Made by a program: the position numbers and the translations under genes
Notes under the pieces: generated by a model
What the model saw: the letters and a program-made list of their open reading frames with translations, nothing else
Databases searched by the model: none
Told to the model about the DNA's origin: nothing
Origin: Actinomycetospora succinea
GTDB taxonomy: Bacteria > Actinomycetota > Actinomycetes > Mycobacteriales > Pseudonocardiaceae
Direction of reading: 5' to 3'
Length of the DNA stretch: 62,728 bases
Assembly: GCF_004363095.1 (NCBI RefSeq)
Contig: NZ_SNYO01000017.1
Location: forward strand, 1-62,728
Shown here: positions 1 to 10,381 of the stretch, piece after piece
Numbering within the stretch: the stretch's first letter is position 1
How the letters are laid out: each line of letters begins with the position of its first letter

Positions 1-90
1 CAGCTCCACAGCACTCCCGAGAGGTCCTCCCCTCAAGATCATTCAGACCGTGTCGTCACACGCGCTCAACCAACGTGTCCGGTCAGTACA
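1..90 (-). mobile_element. End of an insertion sequence, IS481-like (left contig edge)
   Basis: These 90 bases are a perfect reverse complement of the last 90 bases of the window. Read on the minus strand the element tip is TGTACTGACCGGACACG, preceded by TCTAGG, which contains the ctaB stop codon TAG. IS481-family elements are known for TGT ends and a 6-bp NCTAGN target, and both edges fit. A GTG GAG CTG at the extreme edge, behind a GGGAG motif, could be the first codons of a transposase (M-E-L). The family assignment is inference because no transposase is visible. The contig probably ends here because the element is multicopy. Confidence 0.6.
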
Positions 91-91
91 C

Positions 92-1027
92 CTAGAACGG
101 CCAGCCGAAGGCCGGCCAGCCGAAGGCCGAGTCGATCGCCACCGCCACGAACAGGCCCGTCAGGTAGGTGTTCGAGAGATGGAACAGGCGCATGGACTGC
201 ACGACCTCGTCGCGCTTCACCGCGGCGTCGAGGCGGTGCGCCGCGATCAGGAACCAGATGCCGCCGAGGGCCGCGACGCCGAGGTAGATCCAGGAGGTCG
301 CGGGGATCAGGAGCGCCGACCAGGCCACCATCGCCCACGAGTAGGCGACGATCTGGCGGCTCACCCGACGGGGTGAGGCGACGACCGGGAGCATCGGGAT
401 GCCGGCGGCCGCGTAGTCGTCGCGGTAGCGCATCGCGAGCGCCCAGAAGTGCGGCGGCGTCCAGAAGAAGATGATCGCGAAGAGGACCCAGGCGGGCCAG
501 CCCACGGTGCCCGTCACGGCCGCCCAGCCGATCACCACGGGCATGCATCCCGCGGCGCCGCCCCAGACGATGTTCTGGGCGGTCCGGCGCTTGAGCAGCA
601 GCGTGTAGACGAGGATGTAGAAGGCGATCGCGGCGACCGAGAGGCCCGCGGCCACCCAGTTCGCGGTGAACCCGAGCCACACCGCCGACAGGGCGCCCAG
701 CACGAGCCCGAACACCAGGGCGTGCGAGCGGGGGACGGCCTCGCGGGCCAGCGGGCGCTTGCGGGTCCGCGCCATCTTCGCGTCGATGTCGGCGTCGACG
801 ACGCAGTTCAGCGCGTGCGCGCTGGCCGCGGCGCCGGCTCCGCCGACGAGGACGGAGAGCACGAGCCACAGGGACGGCACCGACCGCTCGGCGAGCATCA
901 TCGCCGGCACCGTGACCACGAGCAGCTGCTCGATGATCCGAGCCTTCGTCAGCGCCAGATAGGCCCGCACGGTGGTGAGCAGGCCGCCCCGCCGCGTCGC
1001 GGGGACCGGGCCGACCGCCGTGCTCAC
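92..1027 (-). CDS. ctaB: Protoheme IX farnesyltransferase (heme O synthase)
   Basis: This polytopic membrane enzyme of the UbiA prenyltransferase superfamily farnesylates heme b to heme O, the precursor of heme A for the aa3 oxidase. The first Asp-rich motif is visible in NCVVDADIDAKMARTRKRPL and the second region in MRYRDDYAAAGIPMLP; about eight to nine hydrophobic helices are present. I chose the GTG at 1027 (MSTAVGPVPATRR) because a GAGGT ribosome-binding site lies just upstream; a longer form to 1069 would swallow that site. The length of about 311 aa fits the family. It is divergent from tkt, as in mycobacteria. The TAG stop lies in a CTAG that forms the junction with the repeat at the contig edge. 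Confidence 0.95.
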   Translation of the reverse strand: MSTAVGPVPATRRGGLLTTVRAYLALTKARIIEQLLVVTVPAMMLAERSVPSLWLVLSVLVGGAGAAASAHALNCVVDADIDAKMARTRKRPLAREAVPRSHALVFGLVLGALSAVWLGFTANWVAAGLSVAAIAFYILVYTLLLKRRTAQNIVWGGAAGCMPVVIGWAAVTGTVGWPAWVLFAIIFFWTPPHFWALAMRYRDDYAAAGIPMLPVVASPRRVSRQIVAYSWAMVAWSALLIPATSWIYLGVAALGGIWFLIAAHRLDAAVKRDEVVQSMRLFHLSNTYLTGLFVAVAIDSAFGWPAFGWPF

Positions 1028-1335
1028 TCGGTGGCACCTCGCTGTGGTGGACGTACTTGCTTCGGGCACGACCGGCGTCTCCTACACGCTGTCGTCGGTG
1101 AAGTCTGCACCCCCGCGGCCCCGCCCGCTCGCGGGGGGCGTCCTCCGACCGGTGCGGTGTCCGCCACGTCACGACCCGACGACGCCAGGATGATAGGTGG
1201 ACGGTGTCCGCACCGGGGCGCGAGGGTATCTCCGGGACGGTCCCACGACTGGGAATCGACGCAGGTCCGTACGGACTTGAATCGATCCCGTGGGAGCATC
1301 GCCCGCACCCGGACCGACATGCAGGAAGGCACCTC
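1028..1335. promoter_or_regulatory. Divergent ctaB/tkt control region with a 12-bp palindrome
   Basis: This 308-bp gap holds no convincing gene and must contain the promoters of ctaB (minus) and the tkt operon (plus). A perfect 12-bp palindrome, GTCCGTACGGAC, lies at 1265-1276, about 60 bases upstream of the tkt start, and is a candidate operator. Looser flanking symmetry (GGAATCGA and TCGATCCC) surrounds it. I see no clear -35/-10 pair. GGAAGG before the GTG at 1336 is the tkt ribosome-binding site. Confidence 0.45.
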
Positions 1336-3477
1336 GTGACCGCCACCGATGTGAGCAACACGCAGCCCGCGAGCGAGGACCCCGACGAGATCCAGGCACT
1401 GCTGACGCCCCATCGCCCCGACGACTGGTCGGAGCTGGACCAGAAGGCCGTCGACACCATCCGCGTGCTCGCCGCCGACGCCGTGCAGAAGGTCGGCAAC
1501 GGTCACCCGGGCACCGCGATGTCGCTGGCGCCGCTGGCCTACGAGCTGTTCCAGCACACCATGCGCCACGACCCGTCCGACCCGGGCTGGCAGGGCCGCG
1601 ACCGCTTCGTCCTGTCCTGCGGGCACTCGAGCCTGACGCTGTACCTGCAGCTGTTCCTCGCCGGCTACGGCCTGGAGATGCGAGACCTCGAGGAGCTGCG
1701 CACCTGGGACTCGGCCACGCCGGGGCACCCCGAGTACAGCCACACGCCCGGCGTCGAGATCACCACCGGCCCGCTGGGCCAGGGCCTCGCCTCCGCGGTC
1801 GGCATGGCGATGGCGGCCCGCCGTGAGCGCGGCCTCTTCGACCCGGACGCGCCGCAGGGCGAGAGCCCGTTCGACCACTTCGTGTACGTCATCTGCTCCG
1901 ACGGCGACATCGAGGAGGGCGTGACGGCCGAGGCGAGCTCGATCGCCGGCCGCCAGCAGCTCGGCAACCTCGTCGTGATCTACGACGACAACCACATCTC
2001 GATCGAGGACGACACCACCGTCGCCCTCTCCGAGGACGTCGTCGAGCGTTACGACGCCTACGGCTGGCACACCCAGGTGGTGCGCGGCGGCGAGAACGTC
2101 GTCGGCATCCGCGAGGCGCTGGCCAACGCGAAGGCCGAGACCGGGCGCCCCAGCTTCATCGCGCTGCGCACGATCATCGGCTATCCCGCGCCGGAGAAGA
2201 TGAACACCGGTGCCGCGCACGGTGCCGCGCTCGGCGAGCCCGAGGTCCGTTCGGTCAAGGAGATCCTGGGCTTCGACCCGGACAAGCACTTCGCGATCGA
2301 CGACGACGTGCTCGCCCACGCCCGCTCGGTCGGCCAGCGCGGCAAGGCCGAGCACGAGGCCTGGGACAAGCAGTTCGCCGACTGGGCGGCCGCCAACCCG
2401 GAGCGCCGCGCGCTGCTCGAGCGCATGGCGCGCCGGCAGCTGCCCGACGGCTGGCACGACAAGCTCCCGAGCTGGGAGGTCGGCGGGGACCCCGTCGCCA
2501 CCCGCAAGGCGCTGCAGAAGATCCTCGGCGAGATCGGGCCGGAGCTTCCCGAGCTCTGGGGCGGGTCGGCCGACCTCGCGGAGAGCAACAACACGACGAT
2601 CAAGGGCGCCGACTCGTTCGGGCCGTCGACGGTCTCCACGAACATGTGGGGCCAGATGAGCCCGTACGGCCGCACGCTGCACTTCGGCGTCCGCGAGCAC
2701 GCGATGGGCTCGATCCTCAACGGGATCGCGCTGCACGGCGGCACGCGGGTCTACGGCGGCACGTTCCTGATCTTCTCGGACTACATGCGGCCCGCGGTCC
2801 GGCTCGCGGCGCTGATGAAGCTGCCGACCACCTACATCTGGACCCACGACTCGATCGGTCTGGGCGAGGACGGCCCGACCCACCAGCCGATCGAGCAGCT
2901 CGCCTCGCTGCGCGCGGTGCCGGGCCTGTCGATCGTGCGTCCCGCCGACGCCAACGAGACCTCGGCGGCGGTCCGCGCGGTGCTCGACAACCCGACCGGC
3001 CCGGCCGGCCTCGCGCTCACCCGGCAGAACCTGCCGATCCTCGAGGGCACCGACGCCGACGGCGTCGCCCGCGGCGGCTACACGCTCGCCGACGCCAGCA
3101 CCGGACAGCCGCAGCTGATCCTCATCGCGACCGGCTCCGAGGTGCAGCTGGCCGTCGAGGCCCGGAAGGTCTTCGAGGACGAGGGCGTTCCCACCAGGGT
3201 GGTGAGCATGCCCTGCGTCGAGTGGTTCCAGGCGCAGGACCGTTCGTACACCCGCCACGTCATCCCGCCCGAGGTCAAGGCCCGCGTGTCCGTCGAGGCC
3301 GCCGTGTCCCTGACCTGGCACCAGTTCGTCGGCGACGACGGCGAGTGCGTCTCGATCGAGCACTTCGGCGCCAGCGCCGACTACAAGACGCTGTTCCAGC
3401 AGTTCGGCTTCACGACGCAGCACGTGGTCGAGGCCGGGCGACGCACGCTCGCCCGGGCCGCCGAGCACAACGCCTGA
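1336..3477 (+). CDS. tkt: Transketolase
   Basis: Thiamine diphosphate enzyme of the non-oxidative pentose phosphate pathway; it moves two-carbon units between ketoses and aldoses. The N-terminal motif [17 protein letters not shown], the ThDP signature [19 protein letters not shown], the pyrimidine-domain [18 protein letters not shown] and the C-terminal domain are all intact. The length of 713 aa is typical. The GTG at 1336 ([11 protein letters not shown]) is preferred because GGAAGG lies 7 bases upstream; the frame is open back to 1204 but without comparable support. It is the first gene of tkt-tal-pgi-zwf-opcA-pgl, and tal starts 37 bases downstream. Confidence 0.97.
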   Translation: MTATDVSNTQPASEDPDEIQALLTPHRPDDWSELDQKAVDTIRVLAADAVQKVGNGHPGTAMSLAPLAYELFQHTMRHDPSDPGWQGRDRFVLSCGHSSLTLYLQLFLAGYGLEMRDLEELRTWDSATPGHPEYSHTPGVEITTGPLGQGLASAVGMAMAARRERGLFDPDAPQGESPFDHFVYVICSDGDIEEGVTAEASSIAGRQQLGNLVVIYDDNHISIEDDTTVALSEDVVERYDAYGWHTQVVRGGENVVGIREALANAKAETGRPSFIALRTIIGYPAPEKMNTGAAHGAALGEPEVRSVKEILGFDPDKHFAIDDDVLAHARSVGQRGKAEHEAWDKQFADWAAANPERRALLERMARRQLPDGWHDKLPSWEVGGDPVATRKALQKILGEIGPELPELWGGSADLAESNNTTIKGADSFGPSTVSTNMWGQMSPYGRTLHFGVREHAMGSILNGIALHGGTRVYGGTFLIFSDYMRPAVRLAALMKLPTTYIWTHDSIGLGEDGPTHQPIEQLASLRAVPGLSIVRPADANETSAAVRAVLDNPTGPAGLALTRQNLPILEGTDADGVARGGYTLADASTGQPQLILIATGSEVQLAVEARKVFEDEGVPTRVVSMPCVEWFQAQDRSYTRHVIPPEVKARVSVEAAVSLTWHQFVGDDGECVSIEHFGASADYKTLFQQFGFTTQHVVEAGRRTLARAAEHNA

Positions 3478-3514
3478 TCGCCCGCCTGGCAGCGAGTCCG
3501 AGGAGGACCCCCTG

Positions 3515-4642
3515 ATGGCCACCAACACCCCCCTCGCCGACCTCTCCGCGGCCGGCGTCTCCGTCTGGCTGGACGACCTGTCCCGCCAGCGCATCGAATC
3601 CGGCAACCTCACCTCGCTGATCGAGGACGATGAGGTCGTCGGCGTCACCAGCAACCCGACGATCTTCGCGAGCGCCTTCGCGGACGCCGACCACTACGCC
3701 GAGGACCTCGACGGGCTCGCCGCCCGCGGCGCCTCGGTCGAGGACGCGATCCGCGAGCTCACCACCGAGGACGTGCGCCGCGCCTGCGACGTGTTCCGCG
3801 GCGTGTGGCAGCGCACCGGCGGCGTCGACGGGCGCGTGTCGCTCGAGGTCGACCCGGGCAAGGCGCACGACACCGAGGCCACGGTCGCCGAGGCCGCCGA
3901 CCTCTGGAAGACGGTCGACCGGCCCAACCTGATGATCAAGATCCCGGCGACCCGCGAGGGCATCCCGGCGATCACGCGCACGCTCGCCGAGGGCATCAGC
4001 GTCAACGTCACGCTGATCTTCTCGGTGGCGCGCTACCGCGAGGTCATGGAGGCCTACCTCTCCGGCATGGAGCAGGCCCGCGCCAACGGCCACGACCTCA
4101 CCGGCATGGCCTCGGTCGCCTCGTTCTTCGTCTCGCGCGTCGACTCCGAGGTCGACAAGCGCCTCGACGCCATCGGCACCGACGCCGCGCTGAACCTGCG
4201 CGGCACCGCGGCCATCGCCAACGCCCGCCTCGCCTACGCCGCGTTCCTCGAGGTGTTCGGCACCGAGCGGTGGGCGGCGCTCAAGGGCGCCGGCGCCAAG
4301 CCGCAGCGCCCGCTCTGGGCCTCGACCGGCGTGAAGAACAAGGCCTACCCGGACACGCTCTACGTGACCGAGCTGGCCGCGCCGAACACGGTGAACACGA
4401 TGCCCGAGGCCACGCTCAAGGCCTTCGCGGACCACGGCGAGCTCCACGGCGACGCCGTCACCGGCACCGAGGACGCCGCCCGCGAGGTCTTCGCGGGCCT
4501 CGCCCACGTCGGCATCGACGTCGACGACGTCTACCAGGTGCTCGAGGACGAGGGCGTCAAGAAGTTCGACGACTCGTGGGCCGAGCTCACCGCGACGGTG
4601 TCCGACCAGCTGACCCGCCGCAGCCCGGAGCAGGACAAGTGA
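3515..4642 (+). CDS. tal: Transaldolase
   Basis: Transfers a dihydroxyacetone unit from sedoheptulose 7-phosphate to glyceraldehyde 3-phosphate. The Schiff-base lysine lies in [15 protein letters not shown] near residue 140, and the N-terminal [13 protein letters not shown] motif is present. At 375 aa it is the longer actinobacterial type. GAGGAGG lies just before the ATG. The gene ends in a GTGA overlap with pgi, which implies translational coupling with its operon partners. Confidence 0.97.
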   Translation: MATNTPLADLSAAGVSVWLDDLSRQRIESGNLTSLIEDDEVVGVTSNPTIFASAFADADHYAEDLDGLAARGASVEDAIRELTTEDVRRACDVFRGVWQRTGGVDGRVSLEVDPGKAHDTEATVAEAADLWKTVDRPNLMIKIPATREGIPAITRTLAEGISVNVTLIFSVARYREVMEAYLSGMEQARANGHDLTGMASVASFFVSRVDSEVDKRLDAIGTDAALNLRGTAAIANARLAYAAFLEVFGTERWAALKGAGAKPQRPLWASTGVKNKAYPDTLYVTELAAPNTVNTMPEATLKAFADHGELHGDAVTGTEDAAREVFAGLAHVGIDVDDVYQVLEDEGVKKFDDSWAELTATVSDQLTRRSPEQDK

Positions 4643-6312
4643 GCAGCGGAGCCGAGGTCCGCATCGTCGACCAGACCCTCGCCGACGCGGCGAACGCGCT
4701 GGTCGAGAAGCTCGTCGGCGACGCGGCCGCGTCGAAGCTCTCGGCCGGGGACGCCACCCTCTGGGGCCCCGACGCCGAGCCCGAGGCGAGCAAGCGCCTG
4801 AGCTGGGTGAGCCTGCACGAGTCGTCCCGCCCGCTCGTCGACGAGCTCGCGGCCCTGCGCCGCGAGCTGCACGACGACGGCGTCGACCGCGTGGTGCTCG
4901 CCGGCATGGGCGGCTCGTCGCTCGCGCCCGAGGTCATCTGCGCGACGCGCTCGGGCGGGCCGGTCGGCGGCGAGTTCCCGCTGGTCGTGCTCGACACCAC
5001 CGACCCGATGCAGGTCTCGGACGCCCTCGCCGGCGACCTGACCCGCACGGTGCTCGTCGTGTCCTCGAAGTCGGGCGGCACGGTCGAGACCGACAGCCAG
5101 CGCCGCGTGTTCGCCGAGGTCTTCGAGGCCAACGGCATCGACGCCGCGTCGCGGATGGTCGTCGTCACCGACCCGGGTACCAAGCTCGGCGACTTGGCGC
5201 GCGACCAGGGCTACCGCAAGCTGATCGAGGCCGACCCCGGCGTCGGCGGGCGCTACTCGGCGCTCACCGCGTTCGGTCTGGTGCCCTCGGCGCTCACGGG
5301 CGTCGACATCGGCGCGCTGCTCGACGAGGCCGCCGCGGCCGCCCCGGAGCTGGCGCGCGACAGCGCCGACAACCCGGCGGTCGTGCTGGCGGCCGCCATG
5401 GCCGCAGCCCACAACGCCGGCGCCGAGAAGCTCGTCCTCGCCGACACCGGCTCCGGGCTCGTCGGCTTCGGCAACTGGGCCGAGCAGCTCATCGCGGAGT
5501 CCACGGGCAAGCAGGGCACCGGCCTGCTCCCCGTGGTCGTCGAGGGCCCGGACGCGCCGGGCTACGCCGACCACAAGGCGGACGCGACCGCGGTGTCGAT
5601 CGGGCCGGCGGACTCCGGCGCGCAGGTGTCGGTCACCGGCACACTCGGCGGGCAGTTCCTGCTCTGGGAGCACGCCGTCGCGCTGGCCGGCCGCCTCATC
5701 GGCATCAACCCGTTCGACCAGCCCGACGTCGAGTCGGCGAAGCAGGCCACGCGCGACCTGCTCGCCTCGGCGGAGGGCGGCTCGGGGGACGCCGGCGCCG
5801 ACGACGCGCCGATCGTCACCGACGGGGTCATCGAGATCCGCGCCGCGGGCGACGCCAGCTGGCTCGGGCAGCCGGCCACCGTGATCGACGCGCTGCAGGC
5901 GCTCGTGAACGCGGCGCCGGACGCGGGCTACATCGCGGTGCAGGCCTACCTGGACCGGCTGGACGACGCGTCGTTCGCGACGCTGCGCCCGGAGCTCGCC
6001 AAGGCGACGGGCCTGCAGACCACGTTCGGCTGGGGCCCGCGGTTCCTGCACTCCACCGGGCAGTACCACAAGGGCGGCCACCAGAACGGCGTGTTCCTGC
6101 AGATCACGGGCTCGGTCGCCGACGACCTGGCCATCCCGGGGCAGTCGTTCTCGTTCGGCACGCTCGAGCACGCGCAGGCCCGCGGCGACGCCGGGGTGCT
6201 CGCGGCGGCCAAGAACGGCGGCTCGCCGCGCCCGGTGCTGCGGCTGCACCTCGCCGACCGGGCCGCGGGGCTGGTGGCGCTGGCGAACGCGGTGCAGGCG
6301 GTGAGTCGGTGA
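4639..6312 (+). CDS. pgi: Glucose-6-phosphate isomerase
   Basis: SIS-domain enzyme that interconverts glucose 6-phosphate and fructose 6-phosphate, linking glycolysis to the pentose phosphate genes around it. The first SIS domain is seen at [12 protein letters not shown] and [10 protein letters not shown], and a second sugar-binding region around [23 protein letters not shown] in shorter matches. The product is about 557 aa, as in the actinobacterial pgi copies embedded in tal-pgi-zwf operons. The GTG start overlaps the tal stop by 4 bases (GTGA), and the 3' end overlaps zwf in the same way. Confidence 0.93.
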   Translation: MSSGAEVRIVDQTLADAANALVEKLVGDAAASKLSAGDATLWGPDAEPEASKRLSWVSLHESSRPLVDELAALRRELHDDGVDRVVLAGMGGSSLAPEVICATRSGGPVGGEFPLVVLDTTDPMQVSDALAGDLTRTVLVVSSKSGGTVETDSQRRVFAEVFEANGIDAASRMVVVTDPGTKLGDLARDQGYRKLIEADPGVGGRYSALTAFGLVPSALTGVDIGALLDEAAAAAPELARDSADNPAVVLAAAMAAAHNAGAEKLVLADTGSGLVGFGNWAEQLIAESTGKQGTGLLPVVVEGPDAPGYADHKADATAVSIGPADSGAQVSVTGTLGGQFLLWEHAVALAGRLIGINPFDQPDVESAKQATRDLLASAEGGSGDAGADDAPIVTDGVIEIRAAGDASWLGQPATVIDALQALVNAAPDAGYIAVQAYLDRLDDASFATLRPELAKATGLQTTFGWGPRFLHSTGQYHKGGHQNGVFLQITGSVADDLAIPGQSFSFGTLEHAQARGDAGVLAAAKNGGSPRPVLRLHLADRAAGLVALANAVQAVSR

Positions 6313-7871
6313 CCCGCGCGGGGCACCCACATCCCGACACCCGAGCCGAGACCTGGACCAACCCGCTGCGGGACGCCCGTGACAAGCGGCTCCCGCGGAT
6401 CGCCGGGCCCTCGGGCCTGGTGCTGTTCGGCGTGACGGGGGACCTCGCGCGCAAGAAGCTGATGCCGGCCATCTACGACCTGGCCAACCGCGGCCTGCTG
6501 CCGCCGGGCTTCGCGCTCGTCGGGTTCGCGCGCCGCGACTGGGCCGACCAGGACTTCGCCGAGGTCGTGCACGACGCCGTGCGCGAGCACTCCCGCACCC
6601 CGTTCCGCCAGGAGGTGTGGGACCGCCTGTCCGAGGGCCTGCGCTTCGTGCAGGGCACCTTCGACGACGACGACGCGTTCGACCGGCTCGCCGCCTGCGT
6701 CGCCGAGCTCGACTCCGAGCGCGGCACCAACGGCAACCACGCGTTCTACCTGTCGATCCCGCCGTCGGCGTTCCCCACCGTGTGCAAGCAGCTCTCGCGC
6801 TCGGGGCTCGCCGACGACGAGGGCGACGTGTGGCGCCGCGTCGTCATCGAGAAGCCGTTCGGCCACGACCTGCGCTCGGCGCAGGAGCTCAACGGGATCG
6901 TCAACGACGTCTTCCCCGAGGACTCGGTCTTCCGCATCGACCACTACCTCGGCAAGGAGACCGTCCAGAACCTGCTGGCGCTGCGGTTCGCCAACGAGCT
7001 GTTCGAGCCGATCTGGAACGCCCACCACGTCGACCACGTGCAGATCACGATGGCCGAGGACATCGGGGTGGGCGGGCGCGCCGGCTACTACGACGGCATC
7101 GGCGCGGCCCGCGACGTCATCCAGAACCACCTGCTGCAGCTGCTCGCGCTGACCGCGATGGAGGAGCCGGTCTCCTTCTCGCCGCACGACCTGCGCGAGG
7201 AGAAGATCAAGGTCCTGTCGGCCACGACGTTGGCCGAGCCCCTCGACGAGACCACCGCCCGCGGCCAGTACGCCGCCGGGTGGCAGGGCTCCTCGGAGGT
7301 CAAGGGCCTGCAGCAGGAGGAGGGCTTCCCGACCGACTCGGTCACCGAGACCTACGCGGCGATCACGTGCTCGGTGAACACCCGCCGGTGGGCTGGCGTG
7401 CCGTTCTACCTGCGCACGGGCAAGCGCCTGGGCCGGCGGGTCACCGAGATCGCCGTGGTGTTCAAGCGCGCCCCGCACCTGCCGTTCGACCAGACCATGA
7501 CCGAGGAGCTCGGCCAGAACGCGCTGGTCGTGCGGGTGCAGCCGGACGAGGGCGTCACCCTGCGGTTCGGCTCGAAGGTGCCGGGCTCGGGCATGGAGGT
7601 CCGCGACGTCACGATGGACTTCGGCTACGGCACGGCGTTCACCGAGGCCTCCCCCGAGGCCTACGAGCGCCTGCTGCTCGACGTCCTGCTCGGCGAGCCG
7701 TCGCTGTTCCCGACCAACACCGAGGTCGAGCTGTCCTGGCGGATCCTCGACCCGGTGATCGACAAGTGGCACCGCGAGGGGTCGCCCGACAGCTACGCGG
7801 CCGGCACGTGGGGCCCGCCGTCGGCCGACACGCTGCTCGAGCGCACCGGGCGGACCTGGAGGAGACCGTGA
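6309..7871 (+). CDS. zwf: Glucose-6-phosphate dehydrogenase
   Basis: First step of the oxidative pentose phosphate pathway; makes 6-phosphogluconolactone and NADPH. The nucleotide-binding motif GVTGDLARKKL is near residue 40 and the substrate signature RIDHYLGKETVQNL is near residue 215. The length of 520 aa is normal. The GTG start overlaps pgi by 4 bases, and the stop overlaps opcA by 4 bases. The partner OpcA is encoded immediately downstream. Confidence 0.97.
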   Translation: MTRAGHPHPDTRAETWTNPLRDARDKRLPRIAGPSGLVLFGVTGDLARKKLMPAIYDLANRGLLPPGFALVGFARRDWADQDFAEVVHDAVREHSRTPFRQEVWDRLSEGLRFVQGTFDDDDAFDRLAACVAELDSERGTNGNHAFYLSIPPSAFPTVCKQLSRSGLADDEGDVWRRVVIEKPFGHDLRSAQELNGIVNDVFPEDSVFRIDHYLGKETVQNLLALRFANELFEPIWNAHHVDHVQITMAEDIGVGGRAGYYDGIGAARDVIQNHLLQLLALTAMEEPVSFSPHDLREEKIKVLSATTLAEPLDETTARGQYAAGWQGSSEVKGLQQEEGFPTDSVTETYAAITCSVNTRRWAGVPFYLRTGKRLGRRVTEIAVVFKRAPHLPFDQTMTEELGQNALVVRVQPDEGVTLRFGSKVPGSGMEVRDVTMDFGYGTAFTEASPEAYERLLLDVLLGEPSLFPTNTEVELSWRILDPVIDKWHREGSPDSYAAGTWGPPSADTLLERTGRTWRRP

Positions 7872-8833
7872 TCGTCGATCTCCCGTCGACGGACACGTCG
7901 GCGGTCAACCGCACGATGGTCGACCTGCGCGAGAGCGCGGGCGCGGTGGCGCTCGGGCGCGTCCTGACGCTGATCATCATCACCGAGGACGGTCCCGAGG
8001 CCGAGGCCGCCATCCAGGCCGCCAACGACGCGAGCCGCGAGCACCCGTGCCGCGTGCTCGTCCTGGCCCGCGGGGTGCGGCGGGCGGCGTCGCGCCTCGA
8101 CGCCCAGATCCGTATCGGCGGCGACGCCGGCGCGAGCGAGGTCATCGTGCTGCGCATGTACGGCCCGCTGGCCGACCAGGGCGGGGCCATCGTCGTCCCG
8201 CTGCTGCTGCCCGACGCGCCGATCGTGGCGTGGTGGCCGGGCGAGGCGCCCGCCGTGCCGGCGGAGGACCCGGTGGGCGGCGTCGCCGGGCGCCGGATCA
8301 CCGACGTCTCCGGGGCGAAGTCGCCGTCGAAGGCGCTGGGCAAGCTGCGCCAGCGCTACCACCCGGGCGACACCGACCTCGCGTGGAGCCGCATCACGAG
8401 CTGGCGCGCGCTGCTCACCGCGGCGCTCGACCAGCCCCCGCACGAGCGCATCACCGGGGCGACGGTGTCCGGCGCGCCCGACTCCGCGTCCACCGATCTC
8501 CTGGCGGGCTGGCTCTCGTCACGCCTGCACTGCCCCGTGGCCCGCAAGAACGAGGACGTCCCGGGCGGGCAGGGCGGCCAGATCGCGGCCGTGCGCCTCG
8601 AGCGCGCGAGCGGACCGGTGGAGCTGCGCCGCCTCGACGCCAAGAGCGCCGTCCTCTCGCAGCCCGGTCAGCCCGACCGCCGCGTGGCGCTGTCCCGGCG
8701 CACCATCCGCGAGTGCCTCGCCGAGGAGCTGCGCCGCCTCGACCCCGACGACATCTTCGCCGAGGCGCTCGAGGCCTCGCAGAACAAGCCGGCGGGACGC
8801 ACGCGGTCGTCGGCGAGGAAGGTGACCGCATGA
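7868..8833 (+). CDS. opcA: Glucose-6-phosphate dehydrogenase assembly protein OpcA
   Basis: Non-catalytic partner that in actinobacteria and cyanobacteria supports assembly or redox control of G6PDH. About 321 aa, with the typical N-terminal alpha/beta domain (ALGRVLTLIIITED) and PIVAWWPGEAP in the centre. The GTG start overlaps the zwf stop by 4 bases, consistent with coupled synthesis of the two partners. The basic C-terminal tail (GRTRSSARKV) overlaps pgl by 4 bases. Confidence 0.93.
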   Translation: MIVDLPSTDTSAVNRTMVDLRESAGAVALGRVLTLIIITEDGPEAEAAIQAANDASREHPCRVLVLARGVRRAASRLDAQIRIGGDAGASEVIVLRMYGPLADQGGAIVVPLLLPDAPIVAWWPGEAPAVPAEDPVGGVAGRRITDVSGAKSPSKALGKLRQRYHPGDTDLAWSRITSWRALLTAALDQPPHERITGATVSGAPDSASTDLLAGWLSSRLHCPVARKNEDVPGGQGGQIAAVRLERASGPVELRRLDAKSAVLSQPGQPDRRVALSRRTIRECLAEELRRLDPDDIFAEALEASQNKPAGRTRSSARKVTA

Positions 8834-9594
8834 GCACGGTCGAGGTCGTCGTCCACGCCGACGAGGACACCGCCGCCCGCGACGCCGCCGAGCGCCTGCT
8901 CACGGCGCTCGCGGCGGCCCAGGCCGCGCGGGGTCTCGCCTCCGTCGTGCTGACCGGCGGCGGGATCGGGATCGCCATGCTGCGCGAGGTCGCCGCCTCC
9001 GCACGGCGCGACGCCGTGGACTGGTCGGCGGTCGAGGTGTTCTGGGGCGACGAGCGCTTCGTCCCGGCCGGCGACGCCGAGCGCAACGACGCCCAGGCCC
9101 GCGAGGCACTGCTCGACGCGCTGCCGCTCGACCCGGCGCGCGTGCACCCGATGGCCGCCTCCGACGCGCCCGAGGACGCCGGCGGCGGCGACCCGGACCT
9201 CGCCGCGGACGTCTACGCGAAGACCCTGTCGTCGGCGGCGGTGCGCCTCGGCGGGGAGGGCGCCATCCCCGCGTTCGACGTGCTGCTCGCGGGCTGCGGC
9301 CCCGAGGGCCACGTCCTGTCGGTCTTCCCCGACTCCCCCGCGGTGCACGCCGCCGCGGCCGGCGTGGTGGCCGTGCGCGACTGCCCCAAGCCGCCGCCGA
9401 CCCGCGTGAGCCTCACGCTGTCGGCGGCCCGCCACGCCCGCGAGATCTGGCTCGTGGCCGCGGGCAGCGGCAAGGCCGAGGCGCTCGCGCGGGCGCAGGG
9501 CGGCGCGTCCGAGGTCGACGTCCCCCTGGCGGGGCTGCGCGGGACCGAGCGGACGCTGTGGTTGCTCGACCAGGAGGCTGCCGCGCAGCTCTGA
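8830..9594 (+). CDS. pgl: 6-Phosphogluconolactonase
   Basis: Hydrolyses 6-phosphogluconolactone to 6-phosphogluconate, directly after G6PDH. Family motifs are LTGGGIGIAML, VEVFWGDERFVP and GCGPEGHVLSVFP; the last is the GxGxDGHxASLFP region, here with Cys, Pro and Glu variants. The 254-aa product belongs to the DevB/SugarIsomerase-like fold. It is the last gene of the operon, with a gap of 37 bases before the next plus-strand gene. Confidence 0.93.
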   Translation: MSTVEVVVHADEDTAARDAAERLLTALAAAQAARGLASVVLTGGGIGIAMLREVAASARRDAVDWSAVEVFWGDERFVPAGDAERNDAQAREALLDALPLDPARVHPMAASDAPEDAGGGDPDLAADVYAKTLSSAAVRLGGEGAIPAFDVLLAGCGPEGHVLSVFPDSPAVHAAAAGVVAVRDCPKPPPTRVSLTLSAARHAREIWLVAAGSGKAEALARAQGGASEVDVPLAGLRGTERTLWLLDQEAAAQL

Positions 9595-9631
9595 CGCGCG
9601 GCAGGATCGCCCCCGGGGTGAGAGGGCGCCG

Positions 9632-10381
9632 ATGAACCTGCGGACACGCTGGCGGGCCGGGGAGACGACCTACGGGATCGGGGTCACGATCCCCGGCACC
9701 GCCGCGATGCAGCTGCTGGCGCGCGCCGGCTTCGACTGGCTGATGATCGACATGGAGCACGGCCCGATCTCGATCGAGGCGGCCCACGCCATGGTGGCGG
9801 CCAGCGCGGGCACCGACGTGGCACCCATCGTCCGGGTGCCCGAGAACCTGCCGTGGCTGGCCAAGCCGGTGCTCGACGCCGGCGCCTCGGGGATCGTGTA
9901 CCCGCAGGTCCGCACCGGTGCCGACGCGGCCGCCGCGGCGCGGTCCGGGCGCTACCCGCCGGCCGGCGAGCGCCAGTGGGGCCCGTTCTACGCCCCGGCC
10001 CGCTTCGGGATGACGATGCCCGAGTACCTGAGCGCCGCCGACGACGAGGTCGTGACGATGGTGCTCGTCGAGCACCCGGAGGCGATCGACCGCATCGACG
10101 AGATCGTCGCGGTCCCGGGCGTCGACGCCGCGGTGATCGGCACGCACGACCTCGCGGTCAGCATGGGGTACCGCGGACGCCCCGACCACCCGGAGGTGCA
10201 GGCGGCCGTCGCACGGGCCGAGGCCGTCGTCCTCGACAGCCCCGTCGTCCTCGGCGGGAACGCGTTCTCCCCGCCGGAGGCCCGGGCGATGGCCGACCGC
10301 GGCTACCAGGTGATCGCGCTGGGCTTCGACTGGGTGCTGCTCCAGCGGGGCGCCGCCGCGGTGCTCGACGGCGTGCGCTGA
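9632..10381 (+). CDS. HpcH/HpaI-family aldolase (2-oxo acid class II pyruvate aldolase)
   Basis: TIM-barrel metal-dependent aldolase of the family that splits 2-keto-3-deoxy acids such as 2,4-dihydroxyhept-2-enedioate. Visible motifs are FDWLMIDMEHGPIS (residues about 33-46), the metal-binding Glu in VLVEHPEAIDRI and the Asp in VIGTHDLAVSMGYRG. It is 249 aa, normal for the family. The true substrate cannot be read from sequence. It follows pgl by 37 bases and could be cotranscribed. Its last 79 bases are overlapped by the opposing small ORF at 10303-10629. Confidence 0.85.
   Translation: MNLRTRWRAGETTYGIGVTIPGTAAMQLLARAGFDWLMIDMEHGPISIEAAHAMVAASAGTDVAPIVRVPENLPWLAKPVLDAGASGIVYPQVRTGADAAAAARSGRYPPAGERQWGPFYAPARFGMTMPEYLSAADDEVVTMVLVEHPEAIDRIDEIVAVPGVDAAVIGTHDLAVSMGYRGRPDHPEVQAAVARAEAVVLDSPVVLGGNAFSPPEARAMADRGYQVIALGFDWVLLQRGAAAVLDGVR

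Noticed and set aside
50..376. Open frames beginning MSSHALNQRVRSV at both window ends
   Set aside because: They match each other only because they start inside the terminal inverted repeat; beyond it they are antisense to ctaB and to the last membrane protein.
1024..3654. An 876-codon minus-strand frame opposite tkt
   Set aside because: Antisense shadow of transketolase; no domain, no ribosome-binding site.
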